Source: Motacilla alba alba (Eukaryota > Chordata > Aves > Passeriformes > Motacillidae). From it: a stretch of DNA of 64,000 bases. The notes beneath the pieces are model-generated. The model was not told the DNA's origin. It was given only the letters and a program-made list of their open reading frames with translations, and ran no database searches. The number at the start of each line of letters is the position of its first letter. The first letter of the stretch is position 1. Shown one piece after another: positions 44,585-55,200 of the stretch. The translations under genes were made by a program, and so were the position numbers. Location: contig NC_052046.1 in assembly GCF_015832195.1 (NCBI RefSeq), forward strand, positions 24,423,838 through 24,487,837, written 5' to 3'.

Positions 44585-45378
44585 TGTTATGAATGAGTGT
44601 CAAAATTCATATTTATTAGGGTAGAAGAATAGATTCAGAATAGTATAGAGTAAGGTAGAAAGAGAGTTACGCTTAGACATGTTCTCAGGGAAATACACTA
44701 GAAAAGTCAGTGCAGCAAAGCACCAACGCCTACCACACCAATAGACTCTATTTACATGTAAAAACCCAACAGAGACAGTCAGTTTCACAATTGCAGCCCC
44801 ACAGGGGATGATGTCATCAGCAGCACACCTGAATCCCCTGACTGAAGGGGGAAACTCACTACTTAGAATTTTAAAACAGTTCTGGGAAACTTCGGTTTGC
44901 AAAAGAGATTTCCAGTAAGAACTGAGTATCGGATGATAAGGATATCTCTCTCGGGATGTGATTGTGTACTGTTAAGATTAATCCTGTCTAGCACAATACC
45001 AAAAGTCGATGAATTATTCCCGAAGACATCGAGGACAGGACCACCTTCCATCAGATACCATTCTACTGGACCGGAGAAACCTTTGGAACTTGTTTGGTTA
45101 TGAAAAGGACAATGGACTTCCTAGCCCGCGGCAAGAAAAATGGGATAAAAAGACCTACATGGAAAAAGCTGGTGTGCTCGCCGCACTCTGAAGCTGCCAG
45201 TGCTTAGAGTTGCTCAGGGCGTCACCCAGGGTCTACTCCCGGGCTAGACTCTGTCCGATCCGTGGCTTACCGAAATTTTGTCAATTTGCGCGAAATAAAT
45301 TTTGTACTTTGTTTTTATATCACAATTTGGCTCTGGCAAATTATTGATAAAATTCAATTGGCAATCTCACTCACAACA
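44585..45378 (+). repeat. 5' LTR of the young gamma-like provirus
   Basis: 794 bp, TGTTATGAATGAG to CACAACA. The polyadenylation signal CGAAATAAATTTT is near 45292. Differences from the 3' LTR were seen near 44591, 45111 and 45290 only. Confidence 0.95.
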
Positions 45379-45381
45379 AAA

Positions 45382-45399
45382 TGGTGACCCCGACGTGAT
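45382..45399 (+). other. primer binding site (tRNA-Trp)
   Basis: TGGTGACCCCGACGTGAT matches the complement of the 3' end of tRNA-Trp. It lies three bases after the LTR. Confidence 0.9.
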
Positions 45400-45435
45400 C
45401 TAATACGGATCTTTGGAGACGCCTTGTCCTAGCGG

Positions 45436-45467
45436 GGGGCGCCCCGCCAAGCCTGAGCGCTTGGCGG
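45436..45467 (+). promoter_or_regulatory. leader palindrome and stem-loop
   Basis: A self-complementary GGGGCGCCCC (45436-45445) overlaps a stem CCGCCAAG/CTTGGCGG (45444-45467) with an 8-base loop. Such palindromes near the primer site serve as dimerisation signals in retroviruses. The related copy keeps the stem. Confidence 0.55.
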
Positions 45468-46095
45468 TCCTGCCGGCTCGAGGTAAATCCAAAAGACCAA
45501 TTAGATCAAAAAGAACACTGCAAAAATTTAAGCCACGATTCAGGGATAGGACGGGCCCGTCACCAAGAGCTCTCAGTACTTTTGGAGAAGAGGATCTCCA
45601 AAGGAACCGCGGATAATTTTTTTCACTCATAAAAATTCTACGTGCACGAAGAAATCCACGCGAGAAAAGGAATCGTAAGTATCGCATGGTTGAGTGGGGT
45701 GGTCGAGCGTGTGTGTGAGTGAGACGTGATCTAATCACGGAGCGAGAGCGGACCCTTAGCTTGCATTTCCCCTCTCCCGCGAGGGAAGGGGTCAGGCGAC
45801 GGGGAAGCGGATGATACACACACACACGTCAAATCTGGGACACACGGGCGGTTTCAGACGTCGATCACGGGAGGTTTTTGGGAAAGCTAGCCCAAGAAGG
45901 GGGTATCAGGGGCGGACCCAGACCTCGGGAGGGGGGTACTTCACGGTAAGATCCCCCAGAAAAAAACCTGAGAGCATTAGCACTAGTGAGGAAAATCTTG
46001 CGGAACGATTCACCGTAAGACTAGTAACACTAGTGAAATAGGGAAATTACCATTTCCAAAGGCACAGGCGGAACGACCTAACAAATAGCGTAAGT

Positions 46096-47663
46096 ATGGG
46101 ACAAAAGAAAAGCAAAGGGGCTAAGAAGACCCTGGGGGAGGGGGAGAAAAAAAAAATCAACCAGAATTAAATATCCCCATTAACAGCCCTTTGGGGTGGA
46201 TGCTGGAGAAGTGGGACGAGAACTATGACAGAAGGTGGAAATCTAAGAAGAAAATGATACACTATTACATTAAGGTGTGGGGAGGGAAAGAAATAAAGAG
46301 AAATGTCATCTAGCCGGTATTTAGGACCTTTGAAAAAGGGTGTGTCGGGCTCTGTGTGAGTATGTGCGTGATATAGGGGCCCCAAACTATGAGAAAGAGA
46401 AATATGCTAGACTCTGGGTAAATGCTACGGTAGGATTATATCCTATCAAAATATGCAAAAAGAAAGAGGAGGATTGGGAACCACTTGAAAATCTCCCGCC
46501 TCCGTATCCTCCGGTTCAGGCATCAGCGCCGCCAGAGGAGCCACCACAGCAGGGGGCCGTCTCTGCTAGCAATTTACCAGCAGCCAAAAGAGAGGTAACA
46601 AACCTCCCCTCAGACGGTTCGGCACAAAGTAATTTGGAAGAAGCACAGGTGGCCCCTACTGGGGAAGCAGATTCACCACCTGCTAGCCGAACAAGAGGAA
46701 AAATAAAGAAATCAAAACCTGAGGAGGAGGGGGAGGAAAAAGAATTGCCTAAACTACTTCCACTACGAGAAGTTCCAACGGCCCCGGGTGTTCTGAGATA
46801 CGTAAATGTTCCTATCAACACGGGGGATGTAAGAGCATTTAAAAAGGAAATGAGTAAACTCATGGATGATCCTTTAGGAGTAGCTGAGAGATTAGACGAA
46901 TTCCTGGGAAATAGCATATACACATATGATGATATACAAGCAATTCTAAGAACTTTGTTTAATGCGGAGGAACGAGATCTAATCAGGCAGGCAGCAATTA
47001 AAGACTGGGAAAAGAGAAACCCACAAGGGGGGAGGGGGGAGGAGAAGTGGCCGGACCAGCGACCTTCCTGGAGCGCCCAGACAGAGGAAGGGAGGGGCCG
47101 AATGATCGATCTAAAAAATCTTGTAATTCAAAGGGTAAGAGAGGCGGTCCCCAAAAGGCAGAATATTAGTAAAGTTTTGGCAGAATGCCAAAAGAAAGAT
47201 GAAACTCCCTCCGATTGGTTAGACCGACTAAGAAAAGGTCTACAAATGTATTCGGGTACGGATCCGGATACCCCAGTTAAGATAGTTTTATTAAAAACAC
47301 AATTTGTGGCAAAATCTTAGGAAGATATACGAAAGAAATTAGAAAAAATAGACAATTGGCAAGAAAAGCCTCTGCAGGACTTACTCCGAGAGGCACAGAA
47401 AGTATATATGAGAAGGGAGAACGAACAACAAAAAAGCACAAGCCCAAATTCTAGTAGCTGCTGTTCGGGAGGCTCAAAAACCCTCTAAGGGGAACAAGGA
47501 GAGTAACCCGGCTTCTGGAGATACAAAAAAGCCAAATCCTACCCCTAGAGAAAAATCTGCCAGCCCGAGAGAACCTCCTAAGTGTTTTTACTGTCATCTG
47601 AAGAGACACATTTGACGGGATTGTAGAAAAAAGATAAGAGATAAGAAAATGTTTCAGGAGGAT
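46096..47663 (+). pseudogene. gag: gag (gamma-like, copy 1)
   Basis: ATG at 46096 begins a myristoylation-type MGQKKSK start. A run of ten A (near 46147-46156) shifts the frame about 17 codons later, and further breaks follow at about 46311 and 46330. From 46340 to 47320 gag is open for 326 codons: the matrix end, a PPPYP late-domain motif (near 46497), an acidic spacer, and capsid with DDIQAILRTLFNAEERD and ISKVLAECQKKDETPS. A TAG at 47318-47320 precedes the C-terminal part. The zinc knuckle CFYCHLKRHI is interrupted by a TGA just before its last Cys. Confidence 0.88.
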
Positions 47664-47666
47664 TGA
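47664..47666 (+). promoter_or_regulatory. gag-pro stop codon, possible readthrough site
   Basis: GAU UGA GGG UGU CAG GGG: an in-frame UGA followed by G, with protease in the same frame. The related copy has UAG here. Confidence 0.55.
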
Positions 47667-48475
47667 GGGTGTCAGGGGCTTTTCAGTTTGGGGTCAGTAA
47701 CACCTAAAGAGCCCTTGATAAAACTTAGAGTGGGGCCCCAAAGGCAAGAATTAACCTTTTTAAATTGATACGGGAGCAGACCAGACAACAGTACGGCAAC
47801 TCCCACCGGGGTGCATTCCTAGTATGCCTTCTAGTCTTATCCACTAACTAAAGAAAGCCGAGATTACTTTGCGTTTCAATGGGAAGACCCTGTAACAAAT
47901 AGGAGGCAGCAGCTTAGGTAGACTCGATTGCCTCAGGGGTTAGTTAACTCGCCAAACTTGTTTAGTCAGGCTCTAGAGCAGCTATTAACAGAATTTTCTC
48001 CTACCGAAGGGACTAAATTACTTCAATATGTGGATAATCTACTAATAGCAAAAGAAAAAGAAAAAAGAACAGTAAGAGAATGCACTATATTCCTCCTAAA
48101 TTTTTTTCCTAGAAAAAAGAGATTAAAAGTTTCCAAATCTAAACTATAAATATTAATGAACACACTGCTCATAAAGTATTAACACAAAAATGAGCAGGAG
48201 ACAAAAAACCAGTTGAGTACTTATCTAAGCTATTAAACCCTGTGAGCAGAGGCTAGCCTACATGTTTACAAGCGATTGTAGCAGCAGCTTTGTTAGTGGA
48301 AGAAGCGAAAAAAGTCACCTTTGAAGCTCCACTGACAGTATTCACACCTCATAACGACCGTAGCATTTTACAGCAGACAGCAAATAAAGAAAGCCGAAGC
48401 GAGAGAACAAAACCCCGAGTGAAGAATCACCTCCTCCCTTAGAGACCTCAAGCTTAAGCTACACCGAGCAAGTAA
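47667..48475 (+). pseudogene. pro-pol: protease and pol remnants with large deletion
   Basis: Only about 0.8 kb remains where about 3.5 kb would be expected. A protease active site (DTGAD, near 47768) is preceded by a stop. RT remains only as a piece from the LPQG block to LLQYVDNLL (48027-48038), where the second Asp of the catalytic YVDD-type motif is Asn, plus a connection-domain piece (LTVFTPHN near 48342). Most of RT, RNase H and all of integrase are missing. The element cannot supply its own enzymes. Confidence 0.8.
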
Positions 48476-48670
48476 ATGACCGACGGGGACAGAATCCGAT
48501 GCGGGATCGCGAGATGTTCTTGTTATCCTTTTATACATTTTAAGTGTGAATATTGTAATGAAATTTGGGTTACTCACTGCCTAAACGGGGACAGACCGAA
48601 GAGATTGTGTAAAAGGTGTCTTAGAACAGAGCAAAGATTAACTGGTTGCCTCCTGGTAGTCGCCACGTGA
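48476..48670 (+). CDS. 64-codon cysteine-rich ORF between pol and env, unknown
   Basis: An intact small frame with ATG at 48476 and TGA at 48668-48670. It encodes a basic, cysteine-rich peptide with two CXXC pairs (CEYC and CKRC) about 22 residues apart and a THC between them, the spacing of a possible zinc-ribbon. It lies after the deleted pol and before env, where some retroviruses carry accessory genes. It might instead be a fragment of pol or env read in another frame, or an acquired sequence. I do not recognise a homologue. In a provirus full of stops an intact frame this short is weak evidence on its own. Confidence 0.35.
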   Translation: MTDGDRIRCGIARCSCYPFIHFKCEYCNEIWVTHCLNGDRPKRLCKRCLRTEQRLTGCLLVVAT

Positions 48671-48845
48671 GCGGGGGCGATTGAATTAGATTCGCGAGAA
48701 TAGTATGATTAATACATTAACGGGATAAGGGGAAAACTGAATTCGCCTGCTCAAATAACTGCCACAGAGTGTCGCCAAAGAATTAAAGTACCTTGTTGGT
48801 CCGTGACGATTAGGGAAAGAGATTGGGAGGCCTGCAAACGGAGAT

Positions 48846-51098
48846 TTGAAGCTAGATATCGGCGAGGGGACCCAAGAAAATATACCTGCTGCCGAGAAGA
48901 TGGTTTGCCACGCCGTTGGTAGCAACCCAACGGGCGATGGTCAAGGCAGAGGAATACAAATCCGGGTGGTCCTCCTCAGCCTAATCATAATCACCGAAGC
49001 GGCAGGAGGAATCGCAACAGGCCTCCCCAGTTCCCTAACGGAAGATCCTAAAGGCCAGACCGGTCTACGGAATAGTCAAATAAAACCAGACCAACTTTAC
49101 CCTAAAAGCGGCACTCATGAGGGGCTGTATGAAAAACAATCAGAAAGTAAAACAGACCAGGTGACTAATCCAGCAAGGCAACCAGAGGATCTTAGCCATC
49201 ACAGAAATAAGAGAGAAACAGGAATACTTTCTTTGCCTGTCTGCACAATGTGCAATCGAACAGTTTGGGTTGGAGATAAAAAGGAATCCGTTTTTGTGGC
49301 TTACCTACAAGTCAATCGCTTATGCTATGATAATGAGAGACTCAAAATGTGTATAATGGGAGACAAAACTTACTAAGTGGGACAAAACCTAAAGGATGAG
49401 AGTACAATTTCACATAATAAGCCAGTCATTTTAGACCTTTTAAGCGAAACCGATAACAGACGGTGTTTTCAATATGACAAAATGTTTTGTTTTTCAAGAA
49501 ATAGAGAGGGGTTAGATCCAGAGAGCAAACTGAAACAAATCACCTTAGAACGAAAGAAGCAGGAGGCTGAATTCAGGAGAAAAAGAGTCGAACAAGAAAG
49601 GTTAAAAACTTTGAGTGAACAATACGATCAGCTGGAAAAGCAATATAATAACATAGGACTACCGGCTTCTAATAAAAACTTATTTATAGATCTCATGCAA
49701 GAAATCGCCACAGAACTGGGATTAACTAATTGCTGGATTTGCGGGGGACTGAAATCAGCCGAAACCTGGCCTTAGAAAGGGGAAAGTTTAATCCCAGAAC
49801 AAATACTAAAATGGAAAATTGCCAGAGTCTCAAAAACAATCCAAAGACCCGAAGGGTGGGTGCTAGAACAAAGAGTCATTAGAACTCATTGTATTAGCCG
49901 AGACGGCCCGGAATACACCGAGGTTGTGGGGTACACCCCATGCGTCTCCACCCTAGCAACAAATTCAAAGGACAAAGTTACAATGTGGCAGCCAGAGCCA
50001 CCAGCAGAGTATTGGAGTCAGATAAGGGGAAACAATTGTGATTAGAACGAACAGCTTGAACTATGTTGGAACAAAGGTTCTGGGATTAACCCTTACCAAG
50101 CGGTACCTGATCTAAAAGTATATTGAGAGGACCCAGGGAATGCCAAAATGAGGTGGAAAGCCCCCGATGGGCTCTATTGAATATGTAGAAGGAAGACATA
50201 TAGTGAATTACATCCTCGATAGAAGGGGTCATGCACTCTGAGGATCATAAGGCCTGTTTTCTTTACCATACCACGCACGGAAAGCAATTCTTTAGGAGTC
50301 CCACTGTTTGAGACCCTAAACAGAAACAAGCGAGACCTTAGAAACAAATTCCCTGAGATTGGGGGGAAACAAACTTGGGGTGGAGATGACTGGCCAGCCG
50401 AAAGAATAATTGAATACTACGGTCCAGCCACCTGGGCACAGGATGGCAGTTGGGGATACCGAACTCCCATATATTTACTAAACAGACTGATACGTCTCCA
50501 GGCCGTAGTAGAAATTGTATCCAATCACACGGCTGACGCATTAGCACTGCTTTCCAAACAACATACTCAGATGAGGGCTTTTGTTTATCAAAACAGGATT
50601 GCACTGGATTATCTGCTCGCAGAAGAAGGAGGGGTTTGTGGAAAATTTAATGAATCTGAGTGTTGCATTGAGATTAACGATTATGGGGAAACTATCCAAG
50701 GATTAGCCGCAGAAATTAAACGGGTAGCACATGTACCTGTACAAACTTAGAATTCAATTCTACAATCGGGATGGTGGGACAACCTCTTCAATAGTGCTTA
50801 GTGGAAAAAACTGATTTTTTTCATCTTATGTTCCATCACAGGAATCCTGTTTCTACCCTGTTTAATTCCCGGTTTTATCAGGCTAATCCATTCAGTCGTA
50901 CAAGGTATGCAACTCAGCACTATGCCCATAGATCCAGAGGCTGCAACAGGAAAACCCAGACAAATATCCAAAATTATGAGATTAGAGGAAGCAAAAGTAG
51001 ACGATTTTGCTACCGAAGCTCTCACAAGGTTTGAAGAACAGACAAAAAATATTAGAGGTACCCTTCAAATTTACAAAGGGGTACCCTTTGAAGATTAG
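48846..51098 (+). pseudogene. env: env (gamma-type), one frame broken only by stops
   Basis: One frame of about 750 codons keeps register from 48846 to the natural stop at 51096-51098 but holds about eight internal stops (49374, 49773, 50043, about 50124, 50178, 50220, 50748 and 50802). The surface subunit has a signal-like hydrophobic stretch (VVLLSLIIITEA), an RNKR site near 49208, a charged coiled-coil-like segment (49530-49650) and the CWIC isomerase-type motif (49733-49744). A second RNKR (near 50320) fits the SU/TM cleavage site. TM has NRIALDYLLAEEGG followed by a Cys cluster with seven residues before the CC pair, then a membrane anchor (IFFILCSITGILFLPCLIP). Confidence 0.85.
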
Positions 51099-51219
51099 GA
51101 AATTAATTGATCTGTTACAGGATTTAACAGACTTTTTTGTTTATTTTTATTTTTTTATTTTTTAACCAATATAAATTGAGTAGGAAATAAAATTTAAGAT
51201 ATGAATTTTGAATAGCAAC

Positions 51220-51235
51220 TTGAGAGGTGGGGGTA
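51220..51235 (+). other. polypurine tract
   Basis: GAGAGGTGGGGGTA precedes the 3' LTR start (TGTTATAAATG at 51236). Confidence 0.7.
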
Positions 51236-52029
51236 TGTTATAAATGAGTGTCAAAATTCATATTTATTAGGGTAGAAGAATAGATTCAGAATAGTATAGA
51301 GTAAGGTAGAAAGAGAGTTACGCTTAGACATGTTCTCAGGGAAATACACTAGAAAAGTCAGTGCAGCAAAGCACCAACGCCTACCACACCAATAGACTCT
51401 ATTTACATGTAAAAACCCAACAGAGACAGTCAGTTTCACAATTGCAGCCCCACAGGGGATGATGTCATCAGCAGCACACCTGAATCCCCTGACTGAAGGG
51501 GGAAACTCACTACTTAGAATTTTAAAACAGTTCTGGGAAACTTCGGTTTGCAAAAGAGATTTCCAGTAAGAACTGAGTATCGGATGATAAGGATATCTCT
51601 CTCGGGATGTGATTGTGTACTGTTAAGATTAATCCTGTCTAGCACAATACCAAAAGTCGATGAATTATTCCCGAAGACATCGAGGACAGGACCACCTTCC
51701 ATCAGATACCATTCTACTGGACCGGAGAAACCTTTGGAACTTGTTTGGTTATGAAAAGGACAATAGACTTCCTAGCCCGCGGCAAGAAAAATGGGATAAA
51801 AAGACCTACATGGAAAAAGCTGGTGTGCTCGCCGCACTCTGAAGCTGCCAGTGCTTAGAGTTGCTCAGGGCGTCACCCAGGGTCTACTCCCGGGCTAGAC
51901 TCTGTCCGATCCGTGGCTTACCGAAATTTTGTCAATTTGCGGGAAATAAATTTTGTACTTTGTTTTTATATCACAATTTGGCTCTGGCAAATTATTGATA
52001 AAATTCAATTGGCAATCTCACTCACAACA
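51236..52029 (+). repeat. 3' LTR of the young gamma-like provirus
   Basis: 794 bp, the same length as the 5' LTR and nearly identical to it, followed by the target duplication ATCAC. Confidence 0.95.
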
Positions 52030-52298
52030 ATCACCAAGAAGACCACCTGGAGAGAATCATCGCGAAGTGAGATCCATGGAGTGGTGATATTTCTTTTAAT
52101 CTGTCTCTGTCACTCTCTTTCTGTTCCCCTAGCCTCTCTTCTATTTCTCTCTCTCTCTTCCTTTTACTCTCCTTTTCTATTTCTCTCTCATATTTATTAC
52201 TAAATAAAACTTATACTAGTCATGTTGGCATATGGTCTCATTTGCACATTAATTCAGGCAGAGGCATTTCTAATAACTTTAAAAACTGGATCATGACA

Positions 52299-55200
52299 CT
52301 CTTGTGATGGATGTGAATTCCAATGGCTTCAGTTTGACCAGGTTGAACAGTTTATTGAACTGCAATTTGGATAAGTTGTTACTATGAATGAAGATTTCTC
52401 TAAAGGTTATGGGCATTCCTATATGAATGTGAACCTGGATAGTAAGAGAGGCTAAGAACAGCATTCATTACCATAAAGAAATTGTGATGAAATCAGAAAA
52501 AGTGAGAAGGTGATAAGTAAGCCATTTCACCATGTTATACTCTATACCATGGTTTAAGGGTTTTTACTCAGATGAAAACTGGCTACACCCACTGTGACAG
52601 TGAATGCTGATTTTTGGTTTCAAGACTTTCAAAACTTGGTGCATTTGTCTATTACAACCTCTTTCAAGCATGTAAAAGCACACTTTTGTATGCACCACTA
52701 TAGACTTTCTGAACTAGAATAGGTGGAAGATTTATTATTAAAGTGGTGGTAGTTTCTTTGTCATTTCAGAGACGCCGGTGTCTGATGTTCTAGGAAATCC
52801 ATGGACCTCAGTAGACAAAAATCAACTCATTTACCAGGGAAGACTTTTTCCCATAATGTCACTATACTTACAGTGCTCTCTATGAAGTAACTTATTTTGC
52901 AGATTATGAAAGGTGCAGATTATGCCCCAGTCCAGACTGACCAGTCTGTGCTATTCAGATACAGTCAGCTACATATTTTTAGAATAAGATGCTGACACAG
53001 CCTATGTCTGTTAAATGCTCATACAATTTTTATCATATTAGAGATTGTCTCTAATTTTAATATATAATTACCTCTTTACAGATTAGTATCAGGGAAATTG
53101 AAGGAGTAAGCCATTTTTCATTGTAATTTTGTCATTTAGCAGAAGAACATAAGCTTTTCATTCATCTCTATTCAAATAGTTTGTAAGATAAGAAAACAAA
53201 CTCTGTGATAGAATATTCACCATTATAAATGAAATGTCAGTAAATTATTTTTTTCTACCTGGAAAACTATTTTAAAAAACTGATTTGCAGATGGAGATTT
53301 TGTCAAAACTCTATGACTTGAGAAATGGCTGGGCATCAGTCAGTTAGTAGTGTGCAATTGTTTTTTGTGCATCACTTCTTCATCTTGGGTTTGGTGTTGT
53401 CTTGGGATTTTCCCCCCAGTTATTATTTATCTTAAGCCACAGGTTTTTGTACCTTTTGTCCTTCTCTTTTCCATCTTTTTGGGTACAGTGGTCAAACTGC
53501 TGTCATTATCAACAAAATGCTTTGTCAGTTGGAGGTGTGACTGCCCATAAATATTTTATTTAGAAGGTCGGTAACCTTCAAACCATGAAAACAGCAGAGT
53601 TAGGCATAGTGAAAAGACATTTTCAGTTGACTGTTGCTATGATTAAAGGTAAGAAATATTAGGGATTGCTTTTAACATGGGCAATATGGGAATCACTACT
53701 CTCTAGAACTCTTGTTCCAGTTGAAGATACTGTTGTCTTGTTGCAAACTTAATAATCACAAAAGTTTGCGTACCTAATAGAATGCAGTATTTTTTAAAAT
53801 ATAATTTTTTGTTTCTGTATATAATTGCATATGTAGATTTAATGCAGTATCTTCTTCATATATTGGAAAAATTTATTTCCTTTTCAGTGAATTTGTCAGC
53901 TTATACCAAAAATACTGCAAAGGTGAAAAATGTGAGGTTTATATGTATAATGAGGTCCTATTTTCAAAACAAAATATAACTCTAACAAAAATATAAAAAT
54001 CTAACTTTCTGGACAGAAAAACCAAATATTTTTTTCATATTTCATTTAATTTTACTGTAAACTAAATAACACACAACTGGTACCTTTATACAAAACCTAT
54101 TCATCAGTTAATTTCTTTCCTAGCTAAGAGACAAGAGCATGAGTTAAAAAAAAAAAGAAAAAGAAAAAGAAAAAGGGCTCTTTATGTTAGCCAAAACATG
54201 GTGTCAAGGAAAGTACAACTGTGAGGGGAGTTCCAATTACTGTACTACTGTACTGCCTTTCGGACATTTTAATTTTGAAACAGAATTTTTAATACCTCAT
54301 GCATCTCTCTGGCAATTTGATTGGCAGACTTTTGGTGTAGCAGAATGGGCAGGAAAGCTGAAAAATGGAAATATCATTACAGTTTCCACCACATTAGAGC
54401 AGGTAAGAGATAGCCAAGGGATGCCATAGAGACTTCATCCTCAACAATATTTGAAATTGACCAAAGCACTGAGCAGCCTCATCAGCTTTGAGGCCCATGC
54501 TGGTATTGGTGAGAGCAAGGCTTTATTAACACTGGAGGTGTTCTCCCACCTCTTTGTGACTCTGACCAAAGCTGCTTGCAAGCACATGGAACACAGAAGG
54601 GTGATCTGTCATAAGTTTCTTGGTAAAAATACAAAATTTGAAAGAATGAAAATGGGTTTTAAAACCAAGTTTAAAATATTGATCAGAAACTGAAATAGTC
54701 ACAAAGGTTTGGTTTTTCTTTTTATTCAGGAAGGCTACAAGTCCAAGTGTTTTATTCAGTCAATCATTTAGACAAACTCATTAGTTCTCTTTAGTTGTGA
54801 AATAGGAATGACAATATTTTTCCCTCTCTTTGGGAATTGGAAATAATAAAATTTTGGAAAGATAAAAAAAAAAAAAAAAAAAAAAAAGGAAAAATAAAAC
54901 ATTGTAAATAATTTTCTCTCTTATGGAAACTGATCCATAAGGCAAATCCCAGGTAGAAAACATGGGATTTCTGTTTGTGCACTTAATATGTTAGGATGGT
55001 TGCTTTTGGCTGGCAGGTCTGATTCTGTGGTCTACCCTTTCATTATATATAAAATTATCTATGGTGCTATGGCTTTGTAAGAAGAAATCTGGGTAAATCT
55101 CTTACTACTAGCCAGCTTTTGTCCCAAGAGAGGAAAACATTTCTGAGGCAGCACATCTGAGACAGGAGTTGAGCAGCGAGAGCTAAATGAGCAACCAGGA

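Larger units (their letters stand above)
44585..52029 (+). mobile_element. young but defective gammaretrovirus-like provirus (family A, copy 1)
   Basis: 7.4 kb with complete LTRs and the 5-bp target duplication ATCAC (44580-44584, 52030-52034). Features in order are a perfect tRNA-Trp-type primer site, leader, gag, protease remnant, a largely deleted pol, a small cysteine-rich ORF, env, and a polypurine tract. A single-knuckle gag, a readthrough-type gag-pro stop, a CXXC motif in SU and a Cys-rich TM motif place it near gammaretroviruses (ERV1). The LTRs differ at only about three positions seen by eye, so integration is recent. The genes themselves carry many stops. Confidence 0.93.
43861..52298 (+). 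mobile_element. 993-bp LTR (ERVL-like) split by a young provirus
   Basis: The LTR starts TGTCAGAGACTG at 43861, is interrupted at 44585-52029, and ends ATCATGACA at 52298 with matching terminal TGTCA/TGACA inverted repeats. Flanks CTCTC and CTCTT are a near-perfect duplication. A TATA-like GCATATATTAATCC lies at 44541, and the polyadenylation signal (CTAAATAAAAC) at 52200 is on the far side of the provirus. A C-run (44382-44395) lies in the first half. Confidence 0.7.

Noticed and set aside
44600..45103. Open frames of 62-100 codons that recur identically at 51251-51754
   Set aside because: The identity is due to LTR duplication, not protein conservation.
48476..48670. Calling the cysteine-rich ORF a confirmed accessory gene
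   Set aside because: One short intact frame in a decayed element can occur by chance; it is listed with low confidence only.
54184..54429. 81-codon frame with several aromatic residues
   Set aside because: Not recognised and no supporting signals; kept only as part of the repeat-poor island finding.
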